Assembly: GCF_000427825.1 (NCBI RefSeq) | Contig: NZ_KE386595.1 | Location: forward strand, 1 to 64,000 | DNA: 64,000 nucleotides | Origin: Thermocrispum municipale DSM 44069 | GTDB taxonomy: Bacteria > Actinomycetota > Actinomycetes > Mycobacteriales > Pseudonocardiaceae | Direction: 5' to 3' | Shown here: positions 8,068-17,222 of the stretch, in pieces | How positions within the stretch are numbered: position 1 is the stretch's first letter | Layout of the letters: each line of letters begins with the position of its first letter | Made by a program: the position numbers and the translations under genes | The notes under the pieces: model-generated | Databases searched by the model: none | Seen by the model: only the letters and a program-made list of their open reading frames with translations | What the model was told of the DNA's origin: nothing

Positions 8068-8676
8068 CTAGTCGCGCGGCTGATTCCAGAACAGCAGCAC
8101 GGTGCGCACGCACTGTTCGATCAGTTCTTCGCGGCTGACGGTCAACGTCCCGGACAGCCAGCCGAAGAACAGCGTCGCCACCGCGCCGGTCAAAGCCACC
8201 GAGGTCAGGATGCTTTCGTTCTTGCTCGCGCCGGGCGGGAGCTGCCTGCGCACCAGGCGCGTGAAGGTCGGCGCGACACCGACGCTGACTCCGCTGAGCG
8301 CGGCGTCGGACAGCGGCTCCACCAGCAGCAGGCGGCCTTTGCGGGGGTCGTCCAGGCAGACCGACACGAACGCCTCCACGGCCGCGCGGGCTTGCTCCTC
8401 CCGGCTGCCGCCCGCCGGGCTGATCGACTCCATCGCCTGCTGCAGCTCGTCGGCGACCTGCAGAAACAGCGCGGCCAGCAGCTCGTCGCGGCTGGCGAAG
8501 TTCTCGTAGAAGTACCGGTCGGTCAGGCCGGCCTTGCGGCACACCGACCGCACCGTGACCCCCGCGCCGCCGTGCTCACCGAGCAGGTCGAGCGCGGCGT
8601 CCAACAACGCGGAGCGCCGTGCCGCGCGCCGCTGTTCCAGGGTCGTGCCGCCCCATACTCGCTGCTGGGATCCCAC
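8068..8676 (-). CDS. TetR-family regulator of the beta-oxidation operon
   Basis: 202 aa starting at GTG 8676. N-terminal TetR helix-turn-helix: RRSALLDAALDLLGEHG, GVTVRSVCRKAGLTDRYFYENF (the recognition helix region), then an all-helical ligand domain. It is 22 bases upstream of the twin operators and in the same direction as the operon. It probably represses the operon until an acyl-CoA-like ligand binds; the ligand is not predictable. Confidence 0.85.
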   Translation of the reverse strand: MGSQQRVWGGTTLEQRRAARRSALLDAALDLLGEHGGAGVTVRSVCRKAGLTDRYFYENFASRDELLAALFLQVADELQQAMESISPAGGSREEQARAAVEAFVSVCLDDPRKGRLLLVEPLSDAALSGVSVGVAPTFTRLVRRQLPPGASKNESILTSVALTGAVATLFFGWLSGTLTVSREELIEQCVRTVLLFWNQPRD

Positions 8677-8711
8677 GCCATCAGGTTACGGCGCAACCCG
8701 GCCTTCGCCGG

Positions 8712-9656
8712 TCAGCCTGCCAGATCGGGCCGTGCCGCGAAGGCCAGACGGGCAGCCCCGAGCAGGCACGCCGACCGCCTCAGCGGAGACGGAATCACCG
8801 AGATGTCGCGGATGTAGGACAGCCCGGCGTGTCCGGCAAGGTGGCGGCGCAACGGCTCGAACAGCACCTCGCCCACCTGCGTCACACCACCACTGAGCAC
8901 GGCGATCCTGACGTCGACCAGCGCTGCGGTGCCCGCGATCGCCGCGGCCAGGGCGTGCGCGGCCCGATCGAATGCAGCGATCGCCAGCTCGTCACCCGCG
9001 CGGGCGGCCTCGGCCAGCGCGACCGTGGTCGGCTCGCCCTGCCAGCCGTTGTCCACCGCCCAGCGCGCGATGGACGTCCCGGACGCAATGGCCTCCACAC
9101 AGCCTCGGCCACCGCAGGCACACTCCGGACCGTTCACGTCGACCACCAGGTGCCCGATGTGCCCGGCGTTGCCGGACTCCCCCGTCCGCACCCTGCCGTC
9201 GAGGATCAGCCCACCACCGATCCCGGTGGACACGGTGATCACCAGCGCGTCCCGGTGACCCGCAGCGGCGCCGTAGGCCTGCTCTGCCGCGGCAAGCGCC
9301 ACCCCGTCCAGCGCGAACGTCGACGGCAGTCCGGGCGCGACCGACGCCACCCGCTCCATCAACGGAAAGTCCCGCCAGTCGGCCACGTTCAGCGGGCTGG
9401 CGGTGCCCGCGGGCACGTCCACCGGCCCCGCGCTGCACACCCCGACGACCGCGATGCGGGACCCGTTCGGTCCGGCCAGCACGTCCGCGGCCGCTTTCGT
9501 CAACGCCGCGGAAATGGCCTCGGCACCGTGCCCGGCCGGCGTCGGCGTCTCACTGCTTTCCACTACCTGGCCGTCCGGGGTGACGGCGCCGACGGCGATT
9601 TTGGTGCCACCGAAATCGATGGCCAATGCCAGCGGGGACAGCGCGGAATCGGTCAT
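8712..9656 (-). CDS. ROK-family sugar kinase (glucokinase-like)
   Basis: 314 aa from ATG 9656. ATP-binding LALAIDFGGTKIAVG at the N-terminus, STGIGGGLILDGR, and the ROK zinc site GHIGHLVVDVNGPECACGGRGC (His plus the CxCGxxGC cysteines), followed by VEAIASG. All kinase residues are present and there is no N-terminal helix-turn-helix, so this is a kinase rather than a ROK repressor. It is divergent from the arabinosyltransferase gene. Substrate is likely glucose or another hexose. No strong ribosome site is visible. Confidence 0.85.
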   Translation of the reverse strand: MTDSALSPLALAIDFGGTKIAVGAVTPDGQVVESSETPTPAGHGAEAISAALTKAAADVLAGPNGSRIAVVGVCSAGPVDVPAGTASPLNVADWRDFPLMERVASVAPGLPSTFALDGVALAAAEQAYGAAAGHRDALVITVSTGIGGGLILDGRVRTGESGNAGHIGHLVVDVNGPECACGGRGCVEAIASGTSIARWAVDNGWQGEPTTVALAEAARAGDELAIAAFDRAAHALAAAIAGTAALVDVRIAVLSGGVTQVGEVLFEPLRRHLAGHAGLSYIRDISVIPSPLRRSACLLGAARLAFAARPDLAG

Positions 9657-9840
9657 GACGCCGAGATTGCCATGCTGCCGCTCACCACCGCGACGCGCAG
9701 CGGCAACCAACTGCCCTTCTGTGACAGGCAGCACGGGCCGTCGGACGCGATTGCCCCGGCATCCGTCGAGGTCACCCGCGCGGGCCGGGATGACCGAGCC
9801 GCGAGCAACCCGATCATGGCGGTGCGTTAGCGTGGCTGCG

Positions 9841-12800
9841 ATGTCGGGTGCGAGTCGCGGCGCCAGTTCCGCTGTCGAGGTGGGGGAGCCGAGAACGGAC
9901 GAGGCCCCTGCTCAAGCCATGCGACGCAGGGGCGAGCGACGGCTGCCCAGTCTCTCGCCTGCGCGCTGGCAGCTGATCGCCAAGGTTCTCGGTGCGATCA
10001 GTGTGCTGTGCGCGCTGGCGATCCCGTTCATGCCCGTCGTGCAGGACACCGCACGCATCGAGTGGCCCGGCCCGAACGACACCCGGTCGGTCAACGCACC
10101 ACTGGTCGGCTACTGGGCGCAGGAGTTCGACGCGACCCTGCCCTGCCGGACGATCCAGAGCCTGGACGACGCGCTGGCCTCGCGCGCCATGCTGCTGTCC
10201 ACCGTGCCGCGGGCCCGCATCAACAGTGGTGTCGGCATGCACATGCAGGTCGACAACAACGTCCTGACGGTGGTCAACCGCGGTCAGCAGATCGTCAGCC
10301 AGCCACTGCCCGACTCCGGCTGCGACGTGCGCTTCTCCTCCACCGGGGAGCGCACCAGCATCACCGTGGCGGGCGCGTCCGTCTACGACGAGAACACCGA
10401 CGTCCGGCCACGCGTGGTCGGCATCTACTCCGACATCACCGCGGACCGGGAGCCGATCGACGGGCTGCGCGTGTCCATCACCCCGGACACCCGGTACCAG
10501 TCGTCCCCCACCGTGTGGAAGACGCTCACGACCGTCGTCGGCGTGCTGGCGCTACTGGGCTGCCTGTTCGCGGTCAACCGGCTCGACTCCCGGGGCGCCC
10601 GCCGCGCACCACGGTGGGCGCCGATCGGCTGGTGGAAGCTGACCGCGCGCGACCTGACGGTCATCGGCGCGCTCGGGCTCTGGGTGTTCATCGGCCCGGT
10701 GACCTCGGACGACGGCTACATCCTGTCGATGGCCAGAGTGGCCGAGGAAGCCGGCTACCTGACCAACTACCACCGCTGGTTCGGGGTGGCCGAAGCACCG
10801 TTCGGCTGGTTCTACCACCTCACCGAGCTGATGACCGAGGTGTCCACGGTGCCGCCGTGGATCCGGCTGCCCTCGTTCGTGCTCGCGGTCGTGGCGTGGC
10901 TGCTGATCAGCCGGGAGATCCTGCCCCGGCTGGGCAACCAGGTGCGGCACTCCAAGGCCGCCGCGTGGGCCGCCGCGTCGGTGTTCCTGGTGTGGTGGAT
11001 GCCGTTCAACAACGGCGTGCGGCCCGAGCCGGTCGCCGCGGTCGGCTCGCTGCTGGCCATCGCGGCGGTGGAACGGACGCTGGTCACCCGGCGCCTGCTC
11101 CCCCTGTGCCTCGGCCTGATCGCCGCAGCGCTGACGCTGGCCGCCACCCCGACCGGCCTGATCGCCGTCGCGCCGTTCATCGTCGCCGCGCGGCCGTTGT
11201 GGCGGCTGCTCAAACAGCGGGCCGAGGCCGGCTGGGCGACCGTGCTCACGCCGATCGGCGCCGCCGGGTTCGCGGTGCTGTTCATCGTGTTCGCCGACCA
11301 GACGTTCGCCACGGTCGTGGAGGCCACCCGGCTGCGCAACCAGGTCGGGCCCAGCCTGGCGTGGTTCCAGGAGTTCGCCCGCTACGACCTGCTCTTCGGC
11401 GGCGGCGGCAACGCCGGTGACGACTCGCTGACCAGGCGCTTCCCCGTGCTGCTCATCGTGTTGTGCGTGGCCACCTGTCTGGTGGTCATCCTGCGCCGCG
11501 GCCGCATCCCGGGCGCCGCGCTCGGCCCGTCCCGCCGCCTGATCGGCACGACGGCCCTGTTCTTCCTGCTGCTGGCGCTGACCCCGACGAAGTGGACGCA
11601 CCACTTCGGCGCGTTCGCCGCGGTGGGGTCGGCGATGGCGGCGCTGACCGCGCTGGCCACCAGCTCGTCGGTGCTGCGGTCGAACCGCAACCGCAACGCG
11701 TTCCTCGCCGGGCTGCTGGTCGTCGCGGCGTTGGCCACCACCGGCCCGAACTCGTACTGGTTCGTCTCCAAGCTCGGCGTCCCGTGGGCGGACACCGCAC
11801 CGGAGATCATCGGCATCAAGGTCGCCACCTTGCTGCTGATCGGCGCGGTGGTCGCCGCGACGGTGGCCTGGGTGCAGAACGTGCGCGCCCAGCGCCCCAA
11901 ACGCGGCCAGAAGTTCTCGGCCGACCGCCGGTCCCGCGCGCTGGCGCTCAGCTCGGCCTCGTTGACCATCGTGTGCGGCCTGGTCGCCTTGTGGGAATTC
12001 GCCACCGTCGCCGTCGCGGCGGTCAACCAGCGCGACTCCTACAGCCTGGCCGCGGCCAACATCGAGCACCTGTTCGGCGGGACCTGCAACCTGTCCGATC
12101 ACGTGCTGGTCGAGCGCGCCCCGGCATCGAACATCCTGCCGTCGCACCCGGCCCACGCGCAGCGCACCGTGCCGGAGAAGGAGCCGGAGGACAAGGAACG
12201 CAAGAAGGGCGACAAGAAGAAATCCGACCCGCTGCCGCCGCCGGACAACGACAACGGCATGAGCTTCACCGGCTTCCACACCCGCTCGATCGGCGCGGAG
12301 GACCCGCTGAGCGCCCCACCGCACGACTTCGGCGACCACAACGTGCCGATGTGGTCGAGTTACCGCAATCCGGACGGGGCCACCGGTGAGCTGCGCAGCC
12401 AGTGGTTCAAGGTGAGCCCGAAGGACTTCAACAAGCAGCTGGTCGTCTCGGTGACCGGCGGCGTCGGCCCCGGCATGAAGATGGCCGCCGAGTACGGCGT
12501 GCCCACCGAGAAGGGCTTCGAGATCGTCGAGCGCAGGCTGATGCCGCTCCCGGCGACCGCGGCCGACCGCTGGGAGGACTCACGCATCTCGCAAGAGGGC
12601 ATCGACCCGAGGGTCCGGGCGGTACGCATCGTCGCCGAGGACAAGAACCTCACCGAGGACGGCTGGATCGCGCTGTCCGCTCCACGTATTCCGGAACTGA
12701 CGACGTTGACCCTGCGGCTGCGCGACAAGCCGGTGTACATGGACTGGCCGACGTCGTTCGTCTACCCGTGCGTGGACCTGCCCAAGGTGCGTGACGGGAT

Positions 12801-13092
12801 CGCCGAGATGCCGCGCTACCGGATCACCGCGGGCGAACTGGCGCACGAGGCCGGCTGGGCGGGCAGCAGCGCGGGCGGGCCGGTCGGCTGGCTGGAGACG
12901 GTGGCCGACATGCCGGAGATCCCGAGCTTCCTGCGCGGCGACCCCAAGCAGTCGTGGGGCACGTTGCTGCAGGTCGACCCGCTCGAACGCGGAGCGGAGC
13001 CGCGCATCGTCCGCGGCCAGAAGGTGGTACCCGGCTGGTGGTCGCCCGGTCCGGGCCCGATGCAGCCGGACGGCCGCACGCCGACGCGCTGA
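9841..13092 (+). CDS. Arabinosyltransferase, Emb family
   Basis: 1083 aa, the size of EmbA/B/C. A short basic N-terminus is followed by a first membrane helix (LIAKVLGAISVLCALAIPFM), a periplasmic domain, a helix at about 225-245, then the GT-C signature TSDDGYILSMARVAEEAG with its Asp-Asp pair and NYHRWFGVAEAPFGWFYH. About ten further hydrophobic segments follow to about residue 730, then a charged linker (PEKEPEDKERKKGDKKKSD) and a C-terminal carbohydrate-binding domain. It adds arabinofuranose from decaprenyl-phosphoryl-arabinose to cell-wall arabinan on the outer face of the membrane. An in-frame GTG at 9832 is an alternative start. EmbA, B or C cannot be distinguished. Confidence 0.92.
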   Translation: MSGASRGASSAVEVGEPRTDEAPAQAMRRRGERRLPSLSPARWQLIAKVLGAISVLCALAIPFMPVVQDTARIEWPGPNDTRSVNAPLVGYWAQEFDATLPCRTIQSLDDALASRAMLLSTVPRARINSGVGMHMQVDNNVLTVVNRGQQIVSQPLPDSGCDVRFSSTGERTSITVAGASVYDENTDVRPRVVGIYSDITADREPIDGLRVSITPDTRYQSSPTVWKTLTTVVGVLALLGCLFAVNRLDSRGARRAPRWAPIGWWKLTARDLTVIGALGLWVFIGPVTSDDGYILSMARVAEEAGYLTNYHRWFGVAEAPFGWFYHLTELMTEVSTVPPWIRLPSFVLAVVAWLLISREILPRLGNQVRHSKAAAWAAASVFLVWWMPFNNGVRPEPVAAVGSLLAIAAVERTLVTRRLLPLCLGLIAAALTLAATPTGLIAVAPFIVAARPLWRLLKQRAEAGWATVLTPIGAAGFAVLFIVFADQTFATVVEATRLRNQVGPSLAWFQEFARYDLLFGGGGNAGDDSLTRRFPVLLIVLCVATCLVVILRRGRIPGAALGPSRRLIGTTALFFLLLALTPTKWTHHFGAFAAVGSAMAALTALATSSSVLRSNRNRNAFLAGLLVVAALATTGPNSYWFVSKLGVPWADTAPEIIGIKVATLLLIGAVVAATVAWVQNVRAQRPKRGQKFSADRRSRALALSSASLTIVCGLVALWEFATVAVAAVNQRDSYSLAAANIEHLFGGTCNLSDHVLVERAPASNILPSHPAHAQRTVPEKEPEDKERKKGDKKKSDPLPPPDNDNGMSFTGFHTRSIGAEDPLSAPPHDFGDHNVPMWSSYRNPDGATGELRSQWFKVSPKDFNKQLVVSVTGGVGPGMKMAAEYGVPTEKGFEIVERRLMPLPATAADRWEDSRISQEGIDPRVRAVRIVAEDKNLTEDGWIALSAPRIPELTTLTLRLRDKPVYMDWPTSFVYPCVDLPKVRDGIAEMPRYRITAGELAHEAGWAGSSAGGPVGWLETVADMPEIPSFLRGDPKQSWGTLLQVDPLERGAEPRIVRGQKVVPGWWSPGPGPMQPDGRTPTR

Positions 13093-13205
13093 CATCACGT
13101 AACGCCGCGGCGACTGAATAGGAGAAACGCGTGAGATGGCGTGTGCTCAAGTGCGCACGGTCCGTAGTCTCGTAGCACTCGCACGCGACAAGAGAGGGCG
13201 GCGAC

Positions 13206-14564
13206 GTGAAGATCATGCCGGTGACCGACTCGATGTTCCTGCTCATCGAGTCGCGCGAGCACCCGATGCACGTCGGCGGGCTGCAGCTGTTCCGCAAACC
13301 GGAAGGCGCGGGTGACGACTACGTCGCCCAGCTGTATCACGACCTGATCGAGAAGTCCGAGGTCCGCCCGCTGTTCCGCCAGCGCCCCGCGGGCCCGGTG
13401 AACACGCTCGGCCAGGTCGCCTGGACCGAGGACACCGAGCTCGACCTGAGCTACCACGTGCGACGCTCCGCGCTGCCCAGCCCGGGCCGCGTGCGGGAGC
13501 TGCTGGAAGTGACCTCACGCTGGCACGGCACGCTGCTGGACCGGCATCGCCCGCTGTGGGAGTCGCACTTCATCGAAGGGCTCAACGACGGCCGGTTCGC
13601 CATCTACACCAAGATCCATCACGCCATGCTCGACGGCGTCTCCGCGTTGCGGCACATGCAGCTGTCGCTGACCGACGACCCGGACGCGCGGGACTGCGAG
13701 ATGTGGTGGTCGCTCAAGCCACCGGGCCGGTCGAAGCAGCGGCAGCCGCGCTCGCTCATCGACCGCGTGCGCACCGTCGCCGGTGAGCTCGCCGGGCTGG
13801 GGCCCGCGGCGGTCAAGACGCTCAACGAGGCCCGCCGGGAGCAGTCCATCACCCTGCCCCTGCAGGCTCCGCGCACGATGTTCAACGTCTCGATCGGTGG
13901 CGCGCGCCGGTTCGCCGCGCAGTCCTGGCCGATCGAGGCCTTCCGCAGGATCGGGGCCGCATCGGGTTGCACCATCAACGACGTCGTGCTGACGGTGTGC
14001 GCAGGAGCGCTGCGCGACTACCTGATCGAGCACCGGGCGCTGCCGGACCAGTCGTTGACCGCGATGGTGCCGGTGTCGCTGCGGCCGCCGGAGGGAGCCG
14101 AGCGCGGCGGCAACGCCATCGGTGCGCTGTTGTGCAGGCTGGGCACCGACGTGGCCGACCCCGCGAAGCGACTCGAGGTGGTCAGCCAGTCGATGCGGGA
14201 GGGCAAGAAGTTGTTCTCCGAGCTCAGCCCGCTGCAGGTGCTGCTGCTGTCCGCGGTGAACGTGGCGCCGCTCGGCCTGTCCCCCGTCCCGGGGGTCGCC
14301 GACCACACCAAACCACCGTTCAACCTGGTGATCTCCAACGTGCCCGGCCCGCGGCAGACGATGTACTTCAACGGTGCGCAATTGGACGGGATCTATCCGG
14401 CGTCGATCTGCCTCGACGGGCAGGCCGTCAACATCACGCTGACCAGCTACGACGACCAGATCGGCTTCGGCATCGTCGGCTGCCGGAGGTCGGTGCCGCA
14501 CCTGCAGCGCATGTTGCTGCACCTGGACACCGCGCTGTCGGAACTCACCGCGGCGGTGGTCTGA
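13206..14564 (+). CDS. Wax ester synthase / diacylglycerol acyltransferase (WS/DGAT)
   Basis: 452 aa from GTG 13206 (GAGGG 8 bases upstream; ATG 13215 is an alternative). Family motifs: HPMHVGGLQLFRKP at the N-terminus, the catalytic HHxxxDG as IHHAMLDGVSAL near residue 140, NDVVLTVCAGALRDYL, and the C-terminal FNLVISNVPGP and GQAVNITLTSYDDQIGFG. It esterifies acyl-CoA with diacylglycerol or fatty alcohols at the inner membrane face, storing lipid. It stands as a single gene between emb and an esterase gene. Confidence 0.92.
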   Translation: MKIMPVTDSMFLLIESREHPMHVGGLQLFRKPEGAGDDYVAQLYHDLIEKSEVRPLFRQRPAGPVNTLGQVAWTEDTELDLSYHVRRSALPSPGRVRELLEVTSRWHGTLLDRHRPLWESHFIEGLNDGRFAIYTKIHHAMLDGVSALRHMQLSLTDDPDARDCEMWWSLKPPGRSKQRQPRSLIDRVRTVAGELAGLGPAAVKTLNEARREQSITLPLQAPRTMFNVSIGGARRFAAQSWPIEAFRRIGAASGCTINDVVLTVCAGALRDYLIEHRALPDQSLTAMVPVSLRPPEGAERGGNAIGALLCRLGTDVADPAKRLEVVSQSMREGKKLFSELSPLQVLLLSAVNVAPLGLSPVPGVADHTKPPFNLVISNVPGPRQTMYFNGAQLDGIYPASICLDGQAVNITLTSYDDQIGFGIVGCRRSVPHLQRMLLHLDTALSELTAAVV

Positions 14565-14733
14565 CGGCAGCGGTCCCGCGGATTCGGCACGGTCCGACAC
14601 GGTTCGGCCTGCGGACCTCACGCCGGAGGCTGCCGCCGACGTGCCGGCTCCCGGCACGATTCCGGTGTGCTCCGACTCGCGTCCGCCACCGGTTACCCGC
14701 GAGTTGAGATACCGTGGGTATCCGGAGGTGGCG

Positions 14734-15675
14734 ATGACAGGGGCAACGACACGACCGCCGCGGCTGAGCCTGCACTCGCGCGTGCTGTATGCGACGTTCT
14801 GGCTGTTCGGCCGCACCGTCGGCCGGTTCATTCCGATCACGCACCCGAAGGTGCTGGCGATGGCCGAGCAACTCGACGCTCGCGCCGGACGACGCCAGCG
14901 CATGCCGCGCGGCATCACCGTCACACCGGTGGAGCTGGACGGGTTCAAAGCCGAGTGGCTCAAACCCCAGGAAGCGCTCGACGACGCGGTGATCCTGTAC
15001 TTCCACGGCGGCGGCTTCTTCTCCGGTGGTCTGAACACCCACCGGCCCGCGGTCTCGGCGATGGCCAAGCGCAGCAAGGTCCCTGCGTTCAACATCGCCT
15101 ACCGGCAGCTGCCCAGCACCCCGATCAACGGATCCGTCGCCGACTGCCTGACCGCGTACCGGCACCTGCTCGACGAGGGCTTCCAGCCCGAGCGGATCGT
15201 GTTCGGCGGCGACTCCGCGGGCGGATACCTGACGTTCGCGACCGCGCTGAAGGCTCGCGAGGAAGGGCTACCGCTGCCCGCGGGCCTGGTGGCGCTGAGC
15301 CCGCTGACCGACCTGAACTCCGATGCGCGCAGCAAACACCCCAACTGGGGCAAGGACACCTACATCCTGGCCAAGCACCTCAGCACGATCGCCGAACTCT
15401 GGTCGTCCGACCCGGACGGCCAGGGCCCGCCGGTCTCGCCGGTGCACGAAGACCTCACCGGGATGCCGCCGTCGCTGATCATGGCGGCCGAGACCGAGGT
15501 CCTGCTGGCCGACGCGGAGGCGATGGCCGAAGCACTGTGGGCGGCGGGCGCGCAGTGCAAGCTCGAGGTGTGGCGCGGTCAGGTGCACGCCTTCCCGGTG
15601 CTGGCACCCACGCCGGAAGTCCGCCTCGCCATCGGCCACATCGCCGAGTTCGTCCAGCAGTGCCTGAAGGAGTGA
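14734..15675 (+). CDS. Alpha/beta hydrolase, hormone-sensitive-lipase family
   Basis: 313 aa from ATG 14734 behind GGAGGTGG. HSL-family hallmarks: oxyanion motif YFHGGGFFSGG (about residue 92), nucleophile elbow GDSAGGYL (about 158) and a C-terminal acid/His pair in AETEVLLADAEAMA and GQVHAFPVL. Esterase on short or medium acyl esters; it has no signal peptide, so it is cytoplasmic or membrane-associated. The neighbouring WS/DGAT gene suggests a lipid turnover role. Confidence 0.88.
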   Translation: MTGATTRPPRLSLHSRVLYATFWLFGRTVGRFIPITHPKVLAMAEQLDARAGRRQRMPRGITVTPVELDGFKAEWLKPQEALDDAVILYFHGGGFFSGGLNTHRPAVSAMAKRSKVPAFNIAYRQLPSTPINGSVADCLTAYRHLLDEGFQPERIVFGGDSAGGYLTFATALKAREEGLPLPAGLVALSPLTDLNSDARSKHPNWGKDTYILAKHLSTIAELWSSDPDGQGPPVSPVHEDLTGMPPSLIMAAETEVLLADAEAMAEALWAAGAQCKLEVWRGQVHAFPVLAPTPEVRLAIGHIAEFVQQCLKE

Positions 15676-15689
15676 CCGGCTAGCCGGCC

Positions 15690-15860
15690 TGCACCTGCCC
15701 CGCGCCGCGTGGAAGAGGCGACCGCCGACACCCGCGCCGCGCGGAAGGAATGACCGCCGGCACCCGCGCCGGGTACCGCAGGAGCGACCGGCCGGCACCC
15801 GCGCCGGGTACCGCAGGAGCGACCGGCCGGCACCTGCACTGCGCGCCGAAGGGCGACCGA
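15690..15860. repeat. Degenerate 32-37-bp tandem repeat between convergent genes
   Basis: About five copies of a GC-rich unit beginning GGCACCCGCGCC and ending GGAGCGACCGG start at 15690, 15727, 15759, 15794 and 15829. Copies 3 and 4 are identical over 35 bases. They fill the space between the esterase gene (+) and amidase gene (-). No coding capacity on either strand was accepted. Confidence 0.75.
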
Positions 15861-17222
15861 TCAGCCGGCCAGTACCTGCTCCACGTGCCTGGCGAAGGCC
15901 AGCACCGTGTCGTCGGCGTGCCGCGGACCCACGATCTGCAGACCGACCGGCAGGCCGTCGGACGTGCGGCCGACCGGGATGCTGATCGCAGGCTGCTGGG
16001 TGAGGTTGAACGGGTAGGTGAACCCGGTCCACTGCCACCACTTGGTGTACGGCCCGCCGGGCGGGACGTCGTGGCCCGCCTCGAACGGGCGCACCGGCAT
16101 CTGCGGCGTGATCAGTACGTCGTAGCGGGTGTGGAACTCGCCCATGTGGATGCCCAGCGCGGCACGGGTCTCGTTCGCCGTCAGGTAGTCCAGCGCCGAC
16201 AGGGTCTTGCCGTGGTCCCAGATCTTGCCGAGCCCCGGGTCGACCTTCTCGCGCGCGCCGTCACCGAACACGCTGAGCGCCTTGGCCGCACCCGCGGCCC
16301 ACAGCACCTCGAACGCGTCCGCCGGGTCGGCGAAGCCGGGGTCGGTGTCCTCGACCGCGACGCCGGACTCCCGGATCGCCTCGACCGCGGTCGCAACCAC
16401 GTCGGCGATCTCGGGGTCGACGTCGACATAGCCCAGCGTCGCCGAGAACGCCGCCTTGAGCCCACGGACGTCACGCACCACGGTCTCCGCGAACGTCTCG
16501 GTCATCGGTGGCGGAGACGTCGGGTCGCGGTGATCGGGCTGCGCCAGCACGTCCATCAGCAGCGCGGCGTCGTCGACCGTGCGCGCGAACGGCCCGGCGT
16601 GCGCCAGCGCACCGAACGGGCTGGCCGGGTACAACGGGATGCGGCCGTGAGTCGGCTTGAACCCGACGATTCCGCAGAACGACGCGGGGATGCGCACCGA
16701 GCCGCCGGCGTCCGTGCCGACCGACAGCACGCCCATGTCCGCCGCGACAGCGGCAGCGCTGCCCCCACTGGAGCCACCGGACGTCTTGCTCGGGTCGTGC
16801 GGGTTGCGGGTGATGCCGCACAGCCGCGAGTCCGTGGTCGCCTTCCAGCCGAGCTCGGGCGTGGTCACCTTGCCCAGCACGACGAGGCCCGCCTCCCGCA
16901 TGCGCGCCATCACCGGACTGTCGACGTCCCACGGCTGGTCGGGGTCGATGCACAACGACCCACGCAGCGTCGGCCAGCCCTTGGTCAGGAACACGTCCTT
17001 GATCGACGTCGGGACCCCGTCGATCGGACTGAGCTGTTCACCGGACCGCCAGCGCCGCTCCGACTCCCTGGCCTGCTCCAGCGCCTTGTCCGCGTCCACC
17101 AGGCAATACGCGTTGAGTTCGCCGTCGCGCTTCTCGATGGCCTCCAGCGCGGCCTGCGTGGCCTCGACCGGTGACAGGGAGCCCTGCGCGTACTCGGCGG
17201 CCAGCGCGGTCGCGGTGGTCAT
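15861..17222 (-). CDS. Amidase (amidase-signature family)
   Basis: 453 aa. The Ser-cisSer-Lys triad is present: Lys in VPTSIKDVFLTKG (about residue 75), cis-Ser in SKTSGGSSGGSAAAVA (about 150) and the nucleophile in VGTDAGGSVRIPASFCG (about 173). It hydrolyses a carboxamide to acid plus ammonia. Its start overlaps the end of the 2-hydroxyacid dehydrogenase gene by 4 bases, and it is the promoter-distal gene of that pair. Size agrees with GatA-like catabolic amidases; no gatB/gatC partners are nearby, so tRNA amidation is unlikely. Confidence 0.9.
   Translation of the reverse strand: MTTATALAAEYAQGSLSPVEATQAALEAIEKRDGELNAYCLVDADKALEQARESERRWRSGEQLSPIDGVPTSIKDVFLTKGWPTLRGSLCIDPDQPWDVDSPVMARMREAGLVVLGKVTTPELGWKATTDSRLCGITRNPHDPSKTSGGSSGGSAAAVAADMGVLSVGTDAGGSVRIPASFCGIVGFKPTHGRIPLYPASPFGALAHAGPFARTVDDAALLMDVLAQPDHRDPTSPPPMTETFAETVVRDVRGLKAAFSATLGYVDVDPEIADVVATAVEAIRESGVAVEDTDPGFADPADAFEVLWAAGAAKALSVFGDGAREKVDPGLGKIWDHGKTLSALDYLTANETRAALGIHMGEFHTRYDVLITPQMPVRPFEAGHDVPPGGPYTKWWQWTGFTYPFNLTQQPAISIPVGRTSDGLPVGLQIVGPRHADDTVLAFARHVEQVLAG

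Noticed and set aside
9403-9840. N-terminal extension of the arabinosyltransferase to 9403
   Set aside because: Overlaps the divergent ROK kinase gene and lacks a ribosome site or Emb-like sequence.
10552-12339. Long minus-strand frame opposite the arabinosyltransferase
   Set aside because: Low-complexity Arg/Gly/Gln composition; the plus frame has Emb motifs and membrane helices.
15690-15860. CRISPR-like array
   Set aside because: Repeats are directly adjacent without unique spacers; it is a simple degenerate tandem repeat.
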